Below are positions 34,123 to 42,834 of a DNA stretch of 64,000 bases, piece by piece. The DNA is taken from the NCBI GenBank assembly GCA_963676045.1, contig OY780938.1, positions 1,240,001 to 1,304,000 of the forward strand, given 5' to 3'. The position numbers were made by a program, and so were the translations under genes. The notes beneath the pieces were generated by a model that did no database searches, had not been told where the DNA came from, and saw only the letters and a program-made list of their open reading frames with translations. Each line of letters begins with the position of its first letter. The stretch's first letter is position 1. The DNA comes from Methanogranum sp963676045. Its GTDB lineage: Archaea > Thermoplasmatota > Thermoplasmata > Methanomassiliicoccales > Methanomethylophilaceae.

Positions 34123-35361
34123 ATGGAAGATCTATTGAACAAAGGAAGTCTCAGGCTCCATTGGGCGTATGAGCACATGCCTGTGATGAAAGAGATAAAC
34201 AAGAGATTTGAGAGGGAACAGCCGTTATCTGGATTGAGGATAGGGATGGCCCTCCACACAGAGGCAAAGACGGGCATATTGGCAATAACACTTGCGAATG
34301 CCGGAGCTAAGATATGCCTTGCCAGTTGCAATCCGTTGTCAACGGATGATTCGGTATCATTGGCTTTGAGGGAGGAATACGGCCTGGAGGTCCATGCAAA
34401 GAAAGGCGAGACACAAAAGGAGTATTACAGCAACCTGAACAGTGTACTCGATATAAGGCCGGATTTTGTGATCGATGACGGGGCCGATCTGATAACGATG
34501 GCACACACGACGCGTAGAGACGTCCTATCCAACATAAAAGGTGGCAACGAGGAGACGACCACCGGAGTTGTTCGTTTGAGGGCGATGGCCGGAGAGGGCA
34601 AATTGGAATTCCCCGTACTATCGGTGAACGATGCAAAGATGAAATATCTCTTCGATAACAGATACGGTACCGGGCAATCAGCTTTCGATGGCTGGATGAA
34701 TGCCACGAATCTCATCGTCGCAGGCAAGACAATGGTGGTCGCAGGATACGGATGGTGTGGAAAAGGGGTCGCAATGAGGGCCAAAGGCATGGGCGCCGAC
34801 GTGATCGTCTGCGAGATCGATGCGATAAAGGCCATCGAGGCCAAGATGGATGGGTTCAGAGTAATGAGGATGATGGATGCAGTCAAGGAGGCCGATATAA
34901 TAATGACCGTAACTGGCTGCAAGGATATCCTGAGGGCAGAGCATTTCGCAGTCATGAAGGATGGTTGCGTCATGGGAAATGTCGGTCATTTCGACAACGA
35001 GATCAACAAGAGCGACCTGAAGGCGGTCTCGAGAAAGGACATGCAGGTACGCGATTTCATACAAGAATACGAGATCAAGGACGGACGCAGGCTATATCTG
35101 ATAGGGGACGGGCGTCTTATGAACCTGGCAGCAGGGCAAGGCCACCCTGTGGAGATCATGGATACCAGTTTCGCGACACAGGCATTAGGTATCGAATATG
35201 TTGTGATCAATCACGCGAAAATGGAAAAGAAGGTCTACGATGTGCCCATAGAGATGGATTATGCGATAGCTAGGATCAAATTGGCGTCCATGGGCGTAAA
35301 CATCGATGAGATGTCCCTGGACCAAGAGAATTACGTACATTGTTGGCAGGAAGGAACCTGA
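34123..35361 (+). CDS. ahcY: S-adenosylhomocysteine hydrolase
   Basis: NAD-dependent enzyme that clears S-adenosylhomocysteine after methylations. 412 residues. Substrate residues sit in LHTEAKTGILA, GADLITM and EETTTGVVRL; the NAD site is GYGWCGKGVAMRAKGMGA. In some methanogens this enzyme prefers S-inosylhomocysteine, which cannot be told from the sequence. The GT4 gene begins at the next base after its stop. Confidence 0.95.
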   Translation: MEDLLNKGSLRLHWAYEHMPVMKEINKRFEREQPLSGLRIGMALHTEAKTGILAITLANAGAKICLASCNPLSTDDSVSLALREEYGLEVHAKKGETQKEYYSNLNSVLDIRPDFVIDDGADLITMAHTTRRDVLSNIKGGNEETTTGVVRLRAMAGEGKLEFPVLSVNDAKMKYLFDNRYGTGQSAFDGWMNATNLIVAGKTMVVAGYGWCGKGVAMRAKGMGADVIVCEIDAIKAIEAKMDGFRVMRMMDAVKEADIIMTVTGCKDILRAEHFAVMKDGCVMGNVGHFDNEINKSDLKAVSRKDMQVRDFIQEYEIKDGRRLYLIGDGRLMNLAAGQGHPVEIMDTSFATQALGIEYVVINHAKMEKKVYDVPIEMDYAIARIKLASMGVNIDEMSLDQENYVHCWQEGT

Positions 35362-36501
35362 ATGCGCATTGCGATGATGACCGACAGTTACCTCCCGACG
35401 AGAGACGGGGTGGTCACAGCAGTGGTGACTCTGAGGAAGGCCCTTGAGGAATTAGGCCATACTGTCTTCATCATAGCTCCCGATCCTGGCGAGGGATATC
35501 GCGAGGAAGGGATCATATATTTCCGCGCTACCAAGTTTAAGAGGTATCCTGAGTATTATCTGCCTATATTTCCCTCCAATAAGAGACAGATAATAGAGTC
35601 TTTGGATGTCGATGTGATCCACATATACGGTGTGGCATTCATGGCCTTGAAAGCCCTCATCGTGTCCCACACAACACACATACCCACGGTCATGACGTAT
35701 GTGACCAACGTGGTCGATGCTATGGAGTTCTATTCTCCGCTTCCATTGCCTTTTTACATGCAGAATAAACTTGCTTGGATATACATGAGGAATTTTTTGA
35801 AGAGACCAAGCTGTATAATAGCCTTGACTCCTGCGACGATAGACGAATTCAACAAGAACGGGGTCAGAACAAAACGGACAGAAGTGATCCCGATCGGGAT
35901 AGACATCAAACATTTCTCAGAGGGACTGGATGGCTCAGGGATAAGGAAGAGATATGGGCTGGAGGGTAAACGTGTAGTGATACATGTAGGTCGCGTGTCA
36001 TATGAAAAGAACATACCTCAGGTGATAGATGCCATGGCATTGATGCCGGATGATGTTGTGTTGATGGTCGTTGGAAAAGGTCCCGCGTTGGAGGAGATCA
36101 AAAGACATGTGGTGGAATCCGATCTGTCCTCCCGTGTAATATTCACAGGATTCGTGTCCGATGAGGAATTACCATTGCATTATGCATCATCCGATATGGT
36201 CGTATCCGCATCAAGATTCGAGACGCAGGGACTCACGATCGTGGAAGCTATGGCATGCGGGGTTCCTGCCGCGTGTGCATCCGGCAGGGCGTTCTTAGAT
36301 GTCATAAAGGAGGGGTACAACGGGTATCTTTTCGATGATTCTGTGGAAGAATGTTCCAAGGCCATGATCAAATGTTTGGAGAACAGGGAAAATCTTCTCA
36401 AGGGGATACACGAGACCGCCCTGATGTATTCGACAGATAAAGTGGGCAAGGATCTTGTAGGATTGTATCGTAGTGTTGTCGATAATAAATCCATTGAGTA
36501 A
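35362..36501 (+). CDS. GT4 family glycosyltransferase
   Basis: GT-B fold retaining glycosyltransferase, 379 residues. N-terminal acceptor domain opens MRIAMMTDSYLPTRDGV with the glycine/acceptor loop; the C-terminal donor domain has VIHVGRVSYEKN and the E-x7-E segment RFETQGLTIVEAMACG. Similar archaeal and bacterial enzymes glycosylate inositol phospholipids or diacylglycerol. The CDP-alcohol transferase in the same operon suggests an inositol-type lipid acceptor, as inference. Confidence 0.85.
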   Translation: MRIAMMTDSYLPTRDGVVTAVVTLRKALEELGHTVFIIAPDPGEGYREEGIIYFRATKFKRYPEYYLPIFPSNKRQIIESLDVDVIHIYGVAFMALKALIVSHTTHIPTVMTYVTNVVDAMEFYSPLPLPFYMQNKLAWIYMRNFLKRPSCIIALTPATIDEFNKNGVRTKRTEVIPIGIDIKHFSEGLDGSGIRKRYGLEGKRVVIHVGRVSYEKNIPQVIDAMALMPDDVVLMVVGKGPALEEIKRHVVESDLSSRVIFTGFVSDEELPLHYASSDMVVSASRFETQGLTIVEAMACGVPAACASGRAFLDVIKEGYNGYLFDDSVEECSKAMIKCLENRENLLKGIHETALMYSTDKVGKDLVGLYRSVVDNKSIE

Positions 36502-36532
36502 TTTCTAATATTGTCTTTTGCATACAAGGGGT

Positions 36533-37453
36533 ATGTCAGATGGAAAAGGCCCATTCCTTTCGGTTTACGGGCATGTGACTATCGATCAGATACTATCAGT
36601 GAAGAGGTTCCCGGATCTCAATGAGACGGTCGATGTCGTTGAAAAGAAGACCGTACTGGGCGGGACTGGAACGAATATTGCTGTGACAGCAGCGAAGCTG
36701 GGTGTACCAACGGCGATATGCACGTTCGTCGGCGAGGATTTCCCTCAGAATTACGAGGGATTCATGAGGGGATCCGGCCTCATCATGGACGACTTTATCA
36801 AAGTTGCAGAGTACGAGACATCTCAAGCAATAATCTTGAACAATGACAAATTAGAGCAGAAAGTGGTATTCTATCAAGGGCCCATGGGAAGTGCCAGCAA
36901 GATAGGAAAGATGTTGACGGATTCAGCTTCAAGGTCCAAGTATGTGCATTTTTGCACTGGAGAACCAGAGTATTATATCTCGATAATGAGGCAATTATCT
37001 GGTAAGGATATCAAGATGTCATTGGACCCCGCTCAGGAGGTATACAAGATGTGGGATGAAGATAAGATAACGAGATCCCTAGAACATTGTGACGCTCTTT
37101 TCTGCAATGATTTTGAGGCCAAGGTAATAGAGGGATATCTGGGTATCGGCAACATCCTATCGATAAATCTGCCGATCGTCATACGCACATTGGGAGAGAG
37201 CGGCAGCATTGCCAAGGTCGATGGTAGATTGTACGATGTTCCAGCGATCAAGGCAGAGAGATTCGTCGATGCCACAGGTGCGGGTGATGCGTATAGGGCA
37301 GGTTTCTATGCTGGAATGTACCATGGCTATAGCGCTGTCGATTCTCTTGTTATCGCTTCCGCAGTCTCATCCTTTATCGTTGAGAAGGTTGGAGCACTTA
37401 CCAATACACCAACATGGGACCAGGTAATGGAACGTGCGGACCGGTACCTCTGA
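36533..37453 (+). CDS. PfkB family carbohydrate kinase
   Basis: Ribokinase-fold sugar or nucleoside kinase, 306 residues. GGTGTNIAVTAAKLG is the first PfkB signature and DATGAGDAYRAGFYAG the second, with the catalytic Asp. The substrate is not evident. ATG 36533 chosen; the frame is open from TTG 36518, and neither has a good ribosome site. It precedes AK6 by 8 bases. Confidence 0.85.
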   Translation: MSDGKGPFLSVYGHVTIDQILSVKRFPDLNETVDVVEKKTVLGGTGTNIAVTAAKLGVPTAICTFVGEDFPQNYEGFMRGSGLIMDDFIKVAEYETSQAIILNNDKLEQKVVFYQGPMGSASKIGKMLTDSASRSKYVHFCTGEPEYYISIMRQLSGKDIKMSLDPAQEVYKMWDEDKITRSLEHCDALFCNDFEAKVIEGYLGIGNILSINLPIVIRTLGESGSIAKVDGRLYDVPAIKAERFVDATGAGDAYRAGFYAGMYHGYSAVDSLVIASAVSSFIVEKVGALTNTPTWDQVMERADRYL

Positions 37454-37461
37454 GTGATACG

Positions 37462-37995
37462 ATGTCATTGATATCCATAACCGGAACACCTGGCACTGGA
37501 AAGACCTCGGTATCTGATGAGTTGAGATCGAGAGGATACAGCGTGATCGATATCAACAAGCACATATCTGAAAACGGTCTTTTTGGAGAAAGGGACCAAT
37601 CGAGAGATACATATGAGATAGATCTCGATCTATTGAACGAATCTCTTGAAAAATATAGAGACCCAGATGATACAATATTCATGGACAGCCATCTTTCACA
37701 TTGTCTGGATTGTAACATGATAATCGTCCTAAGATGCGATCCAAACGAACTCGCTTCGAGATTAACCAGAAGAGGATACTGTGAGGATAAGGTAAGGGAG
37801 AACGTTCAAGCAGAATTATTGGACGTCATATTGTGCGAATCCACGGAATCAGATATACCGGTTTATGAATTGGATTGCACGACCCTTTCGATATCAGAAA
37901 TCGTAGATACGATAGTTGATATTATTAATGGCAAGGACAATGACCATATACCTGGAAATATAGATTGGTCCAAGGAGATGGATGAATGGTTCTAG
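37462..37995 (+). CDS. Adenylate kinase AK6/Fap7-type
   Basis: NMP kinase that also helps small-subunit maturation in archaea and eukaryotes. 177 residues with P-loop GTPGTGKTS at about residues 8-16, MDSHLSH with the Walker B-like Asp, and LTRRGYCEDKVRENVQAELLD (lid), and the typical end IDWSKEM. It is the only gene in the window that stops at TAG (37993-37995); read-through would add ten more residues to a TAA at 38026. It overlaps the next gene by 10 bases. Confidence 0.92.
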   Translation: MSLISITGTPGTGKTSVSDELRSRGYSVIDINKHISENGLFGERDQSRDTYEIDLDLLNESLEKYRDPDDTIFMDSHLSHCLDCNMIIVLRCDPNELASRLTRRGYCEDKVRENVQAELLDVILCESTESDIPVYELDCTTLSISEIVDTIVDIINGKDNDHIPGNIDWSKEMDEWF

Positions 37996-38630
37996 ATTCG
38001 AAAAGAAGTACGGTGGATTTTGCAATAACCCCCGTTGCTAAGAAGCTGATTAATGTCAACCCAAATATGATATCTTGGATCGGTCTCATCCTGGCATTCC
38101 TATCAGGTCTTTTGTTCTATTTCAGCTACGATCATCATTCCTTGTTGCTGTTAGGTGCACTTTTAGTGATCGTATCTGGGTATTTCGATGCTCTAGATGG
38201 AAAGGTCGCAAAGTTATCTGGCAAGGCATCTAGCAAGGGCGATTATCTGGATCACGTATTCGATCGTTATGCTGACGTATTCATGATCGGCGGTGTTGCC
38301 GTAAGTGCATGGTGCAATCCATACCTGGGAATGCTGGCACTTGTCGGTGTACTGTTGACCTCCTATATGGGCACACAGGCCCAGGCTGTCGGTGCACCAA
38401 GATTGTACGCAGGCCTCCTAGGTAGGGCGGACCGTGTCGTTCTGAGTACTTTGTTCCCGATAATCCAATTCATAATGATATTGGCAGGATACACTTACAT
38501 CGAGATAGGCGACATATCGATATCTTGGATGGAGGTAATGATGCTGTACTTCGCAATAGTTGGAAACGTGACCGCGATACAGAGGGGCATAATAACGTGG
38601 AAGAATATGAATAAGAAGAATGACCAATGA
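37986..38630 (+). CDS. CDP-alcohol phosphatidyltransferase (archaetidylinositol-phosphate synthase-like)
   Basis: Integral membrane enzyme, 214 residues, about six helices. The family signature D-x2-D-G-x-x-A...G-x3-D-x3-D reads DALDGKVAKLSGKASSKGDYLDHVFD. In archaea the closest group makes archaetidylinositol phosphate, which would suit the GT4 in the same operon; serine or glycerol head groups are also possible. The start lies within the AK6 gene. Its end meets the convergent PriL gene with no gap. Confidence 0.82.
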   Translation: MVLDSKRSTVDFAITPVAKKLINVNPNMISWIGLILAFLSGLLFYFSYDHHSLLLLGALLVIVSGYFDALDGKVAKLSGKASSKGDYLDHVFDRYADVFMIGGVAVSAWCNPYLGMLALVGVLLTSYMGTQAQAVGAPRLYAGLLGRADRVVLSTLFPIIQFIMILAGYTYIEIGDISISWMEVMMLYFAIVGNVTAIQRGIITWKNMNKKNDQ

Positions 38631-39668
38631 TCATTCTTCTTTTTCAGGTCTTCTGAAGGTACCCGATTTTATGCGGTAGTAGTTCAGAGGATGGTTCATA
38701 TTGTTGCGCGTGCATATTTCATCAGGTTCAAAACAGAGTCCGTTCGTCTTCATCGTCGAACATTCCGGAGGGGTATACCCTTCCGTACCTGAGAGTTCAC
38801 CTGTTATGTGCTTTATTTGATAGCTGGATCTGGATTCATCGAAATCAGGTGACTGGGAGAAGAGGGCTATCATGCCATCATAATCCACCCCCAAGGCGTT
38901 AAGATATGAGACGAGTGCGAATCTTGCGCTGTGTGGAAGGTTCATGCCGTTCTGTGCATTGGCAAGTATCGTCCTCATGCAAGGTGGTAGAAATTCAGGA
39001 TTCATTCCCTGACCGCCAGTGGGGCTTAGGCGGTTCTTCGTCTCGGAGAGTTTCATGCTTATGTGGTCAACATCCTTCTGAAGAGGTTTTTTAAGATCAT
39101 CAGGTATTTTCAGTGGAAGCTCGGATTCTATGCGTTCTTGTAATGCAGTTTGCAAAAGACGTCCGAATTTTTCACGTTCCAAATGCACATTTCCATTCTT
39201 CACATCCATGTTTATCAGTTTCCACTCAACGGCCTTTAGAACGCATGAGTATCTCAGATAATCCGAGAAAGGCATGGAGACCTTCGTTTCCCCATCGGGA
39301 AAAGATCTCACCTCAAGCTCTTGTGATATGATAATAGAAGATCCTGGATCCGCCTTCAATAGTTCATACATCCTCGATGCTTCGGCGAGGGCATATCTTT
39401 TTGTAAGGAACTTGTCATCGACAATCGAAACCAGCATTCTTGCATACGGATAACTGAGGATCTCCATTAAGCATTCGTAATCATTCTTGAGTGCGACCTC
39501 AGATACCTTATGCGATTCGATCGCATCTAGAACACGTTGTAAACCTCTTTTTCTAGCATCTGAATATGAACTCGAAGCCACAAGTGATTCTATGTCGGCA
39601 TGATTCGCTTCTGCGAAATCGGCAGATGAACTGAGGAAAGGATATCTTGCTGCCCCGATTGTGTCCAT
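38631..39668 (-). CDS. priL: DNA primase large subunit PriL
   Basis: Regulatory subunit of the archaeal primase. 345 residues: helical N-terminal domain, then a C-terminal Fe-S domain with four conserved cysteines visible in LPPCMRTIL, PPECSTM, GLCFEPDE and DEICTRNN, ending in MNHPLNYYR. The catalytic subunit PriS is not in the window. Single gene, with the radical SAM gene upstream on the same strand. Confidence 0.93.
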   Translation of the reverse strand: MDTIGAARYPFLSSSADFAEANHADIESLVASSSYSDARKRGLQRVLDAIESHKVSEVALKNDYECLMEILSYPYARMLVSIVDDKFLTKRYALAEASRMYELLKADPGSSIIISQELEVRSFPDGETKVSMPFSDYLRYSCVLKAVEWKLINMDVKNGNVHLEREKFGRLLQTALQERIESELPLKIPDDLKKPLQKDVDHISMKLSETKNRLSPTGGQGMNPEFLPPCMRTILANAQNGMNLPHSARFALVSYLNALGVDYDGMIALFSQSPDFDESRSSYQIKHITGELSGTEGYTPPECSTMKTNGLCFEPDEICTRNNMNHPLNYYRIKSGTFRRPEKEE

Positions 39669-39705
39669 GCGACAAGGAATGTCTTGATCATAATTGAATT
39701 TGATG

Positions 39706-41316
39706 TCATTCGAACACGATCAGGTCTTTGAGACCCTCGATCACGCTGCGGTCCTCGAAGATAAGGTCCAACTCTTCAAATCCTTTGAAGGGCCTTTTTC
39801 TTACGATATTGGCTGCACGTTTTTTCCCTATGCCTGGTAGCGATTCGATTGCTGACATCGGCATTGTGTTTATGTTGAACGGATAAGACAATCCAGTGAT
39901 CGATCTGAATCCCCAGTCGGTTATGATTATGTCATAGTTCCTTTCCAATTCCAATTGATATGGTATCCCGATCAGGATCGGATAGGACCCCACTTGACGT
40001 CCGAATGTCACATTACCATCATGCAATTCCATCCAGACATCCCTTATGATCGTACCTTTCGGAGCAATGCGCTCCAACATGGTCCTATCGATGTCCTCTC
40101 TTACAGTATCTTTGAATTTTCTGAATCTCTTCTGGTCTATCCTGACATCGAACGGCCTTCTGATCGGCAGTACTTGCCGTATGTTGATCCTCCTTATCAT
40201 GAGGCCCTCATCTTTTATCTTCTCAAGGATCTCGATGTTCGCCTTGTATGTTTTTGAAGTCTCTCCATCCAGTCCGCATATGATGTTTATCCCTGGCAAG
40301 AGTTTGGGAAGTCCGTTCGATCCCCTTTCACGACCTATCTTGTTGATCATGCGGACCGCGGTAAGCATTTGTTCAGGGCTGCTGTTGAGATTGTTATCGT
40401 TTATGACTATCGGATCGGCCGATTCCATGCCTAGGGCGAGCACATTGCCTGCTGTGCAACATTCCACAAGGGTCCTCAATACCTGTTCAGATTCTTCTGG
40501 ATGTGTTGCAATAACCGCAGGGTTCGCATTATCGACATGAATCGTTTGGAAGCCTATCGATTGCAGTCCTTTGAAAAGAGACGATATTGCTTCTGGATTG
40601 GGAACAGGCACCTCCGATGTATCCTTCGAACCATACGATATTATACAGGTCTGTCCGCCTATCCTGATGTTCCTGACCCCCATCTCTTTAAGACGGGCTG
40701 CTTCTTCCAGTATGTCTTCCGGAGACCTCATGAGAGGCTCGCCTTTTAACGGTTCTATGCAATATGAGCATCCGCCGCTCCTGTATCTGTGGCATCCTCT
40801 GTAAGATTCTATTTCCACCATTAGAGGATGCGGGAAATCCTGATGCTGCTTGACTATCTCTGCCCCAAGCAACATCCACCTGTTCCACTCATCCAGGGTC
40901 CTCAATCTTTCATTCACCTCTTTGCCTATCATCCCGTCATAGAGCGATGCGGAAAGGTCTTTTTTGATCTGAAAATCGAATTTCTCTGCGATCTTGGTAT
41001 CTGCGGCCGAGCCCCCTATCAATCTCCATCCCTTCAGTTTAGGGAAGATTTCATCCAGTTCTTTCATGGACATAGGCATCGAACGGAGATATTTCCCCGG
41101 TACAGTGTTTCCTGAAAGGACCACACTAACATCTGCATCAGGTATCCTCTTTCCATTACGTATCATGTCGATGGAAATGTATTCGACATCCGCACCTGCG
41201 TCCATTGCGGCACCAGCTACCGATCGTATCATAGGGGATATGTAGGGTGGGACACCCAATGCAGCGGGATCATCGATATACCCGTCGATCAAGATGACTT
41301 TGATATCATGATCCAT
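39706..41316 (-). CDS. Archaeal radical SAM protein with C-terminal helix-hairpin-helix
   Basis: 536 residues of the COG1031-like radical SAM group. An N-terminal B12-binding-like Rossmann part (ILIDGYIDDPAALGVPPYISP) precedes a Fe-S cluster motif with unusual spacing: cysteines in ESYRGCHRYRSGGCSYC (7 between the first two, 2 between the last). A helix-hairpin-helix (LPGIGKKRAANIVRKRPFKG) closes the protein, suggesting nucleic acid binding. The substrate is unknown. ATG 41316 is 26 bases from a TATA element, so leaderless. Confidence 0.85.
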   Translation of the reverse strand: MDHDIKVILIDGYIDDPAALGVPPYISPMIRSVAGAAMDAGADVEYISIDMIRNGKRIPDADVSVVLSGNTVPGKYLRSMPMSMKELDEIFPKLKGWRLIGGSAADTKIAEKFDFQIKKDLSASLYDGMIGKEVNERLRTLDEWNRWMLLGAEIVKQHQDFPHPLMVEIESYRGCHRYRSGGCSYCIEPLKGEPLMRSPEDILEEAARLKEMGVRNIRIGGQTCIISYGSKDTSEVPVPNPEAISSLFKGLQSIGFQTIHVDNANPAVIATHPEESEQVLRTLVECCTAGNVLALGMESADPIVINDNNLNSSPEQMLTAVRMINKIGRERGSNGLPKLLPGINIICGLDGETSKTYKANIEILEKIKDEGLMIRRINIRQVLPIRRPFDVRIDQKRFRKFKDTVREDIDRTMLERIAPKGTIIRDVWMELHDGNVTFGRQVGSYPILIGIPYQLELERNYDIIITDWGFRSITGLSYPFNINTMPMSAIESLPGIGKKRAANIVRKRPFKGFEELDLIFEDRSVIEGLKDLIVFE

Positions 41317-41337
41317 GGAACTCGAATATAAATCAAC

Positions 41338-41346
41338 TATAAATAT
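41338..41346 (-). promoter_or_regulatory. TATA box of the radical SAM gene
   Basis: ATATTTATA on the minus strand, centred 26 bases from ATG 41316. This spacing, and the lack of a ribosome site, decide the start over the open frame to 41379. Confidence 0.5.
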
Positions 41347-41369
41347 GAATACCGTTATCTCGTTTTTTG

Positions 41370-41406
41370 CAAATCGCAAATAAACTACGAATTTCGTAAA
41401 GATTTG
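41370..41406 (+). promoter_or_regulatory. Nested inverted repeats upstream of malic enzyme
   Basis: TACGAA-T-TTCGTA (41386-41398) is an exact dyad and is enclosed by CAAATC (41370-41375) and GATTTG (41401-41406). The element ends 11 bases before the malic enzyme ATG and partly precedes its GGAG site, so it could be an operator or an mRNA fold that affects ribosome access. Confidence 0.4.
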
Positions 41407-41417
41407 GAGAAGTAATC

Positions 41418-42764
41418 ATGGTTAAGAAGGAGTTGACGGTTGAAGAGCGTCTTGAATTGGCAAAGAAACCAGGTAAAGATGCGATGGTTATGCATAAATA
41501 CTACGGCGGTAAGATCGAGACCGTACCGAAGTCATGCATAAGGTCATTCGATGATTTTGCAATATGGTACTCCCCCGGAGTGGCTGAGCCATGTAAGGAC
41601 ATAGCGAAGAATCCTGATATGGTATACGAGCATACATGCAAGTGGAACACAGTCGCCGTCGTGTCAGATGGTACCCGTGTATTGGGATTAGGAGACATAG
41701 GTCCAGAAGCAGCAATGCCGGTTATGGAAGGTAAGGCCATGTTGTTCAAATATCTGGGCGGTGTGGATTGTGTGCCAATATGCCTTGATACGAAAGACCC
41801 TGATAAGATAATAGAAACAGTAAGGTTGATCGCTCCCTCGTTCGGTGGAATAAATCTAGAGGACATATCCAATCCAAAATGTTTCGATATACTCGATGAG
41901 CTGAGAAAGGATTGCAAGATACCTGTGTGGCATGATGACCAGCAAGGTACTGCGACAGTCGAGGTGGCAGGAGCGATAAACGCGTTGAAACTCGTAGGGA
42001 AGAAGATACAGGATGCGCATATAACCGTCATAGGCGCTGGCGCAGCATCGATCGCGATCGCAAGACTTCTGCTCGCAACGGGTTTCAAGCCCAACCATCT
42101 CTGCATGTGCGACTCAACAGGTATCCTGAACAACGACAGGACCGATGTGGAGGACTCGTTCAGGCAGAAATGGGAGATATGCAAGAAGACCAACGGTGCT
42201 GGAAAGAAAGGCGGCATGAAAGAGGCCATGAAAGGCGCAGACATTGTCATCGCAGCATCGAAGCCCGGTCCAGGCACCATCAAGCCAGAGTATTGTGACG
42301 GCATGGCACATGATGGAATAATATTTGCAACCGCCAACCCTGTGCCGGAGATCTGGCCATGGGAGGCCAAGGAGCACGGGGTAAAGATATTCGCAACGGG
42401 ACGTTCCGATTTCCCCAACCAGGTGAACAATTCGATGGGATTCCCGGCCATATTCCGCGGTGTTCTTGACGTAAGGGCAAAGACGATCACAGATGAGATG
42501 TGCATCGCAGCCGCTGAGGAACTTGCCAAGTGCGCGGAGGAGAAGGGCCTGACAGAGGAATACATAATTCCGAACATGTCCGAGTATGAGGTCTTCCCAA
42601 GGGAGGCAGTCGCTGTGGCGCTCAAGGCACAGGAACAGGGTGTAGCGCGTCTCAAATTGTCGCGTCAGGAATTGTATGACAAAGCGGATTATATGATCAG
42701 CAGGTCTAGAAATCTCACAAAGACAATGATGAAAGATGGTTTCATCAAAGAATACAAGGATTGA
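41418..42764 (+). CDS. NAD(P)-dependent malic enzyme
   Basis: Oxidative decarboxylation of malate to pyruvate. 448 residues, the shorter microbial type. Substrate and metal residues lie in AIWYSPGVAEPCKDIA, VSDGTRVLGLGDIGPEAAMPVMEGKA and WHDDQQGTATV; the cofactor loop is VIGAGAASIAIARLLLATG. GGAG lies nine bases upstream of ATG 41418. Own promoter region and terminator, so a single-gene unit. Confidence 0.93.
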   Translation: MVKKELTVEERLELAKKPGKDAMVMHKYYGGKIETVPKSCIRSFDDFAIWYSPGVAEPCKDIAKNPDMVYEHTCKWNTVAVVSDGTRVLGLGDIGPEAAMPVMEGKAMLFKYLGGVDCVPICLDTKDPDKIIETVRLIAPSFGGINLEDISNPKCFDILDELRKDCKIPVWHDDQQGTATVEVAGAINALKLVGKKIQDAHITVIGAGAASIAIARLLLATGFKPNHLCMCDSTGILNNDRTDVEDSFRQKWEICKKTNGAGKKGGMKEAMKGADIVIAASKPGPGTIKPEYCDGMAHDGIIFATANPVPEIWPWEAKEHGVKIFATGRSDFPNQVNNSMGFPAIFRGVLDVRAKTITDEMCIAAAEELAKCAEEKGLTEEYIIPNMSEYEVFPREAVAVALKAQEQGVARLKLSRQELYDKADYMISRSRNLTKTMMKDGFIKEYKD

Positions 42765-42776
42765 TATCACTTAAAC

Positions 42777-42792
42777 AGGGGGATTTCCCCCT
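42777..42792 (+). terminator. G5/C5 hairpin terminator after malic enzyme
   Basis: AGGGGG pairs with CCCCCT around ATTT, followed by AATTTTTATC. It lies 12 bases past the malic enzyme stop. Confidence 0.7.
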
Positions 42793-42834
42793 AATTTTTA
42801 TCTACGTTCTAGTTACTATGCCCTATCAGGGACC

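Noticed and set aside
37993..37995. TAG of adenylate kinase AK6 as a pyrrolysine codon
   Set aside because: The protein is complete at this point with a normal family C-terminus (IDWSKEM), and read-through adds only a short unrelated tail.
41501..42655. Long open frame (384 codons) antisense to malic enzyme
   Set aside because: It lies wholly within a clear malic enzyme gene; the product is Ser/Pro/Ala-rich low-complexity typical of an antisense shadow, and no ribosome site is seen.
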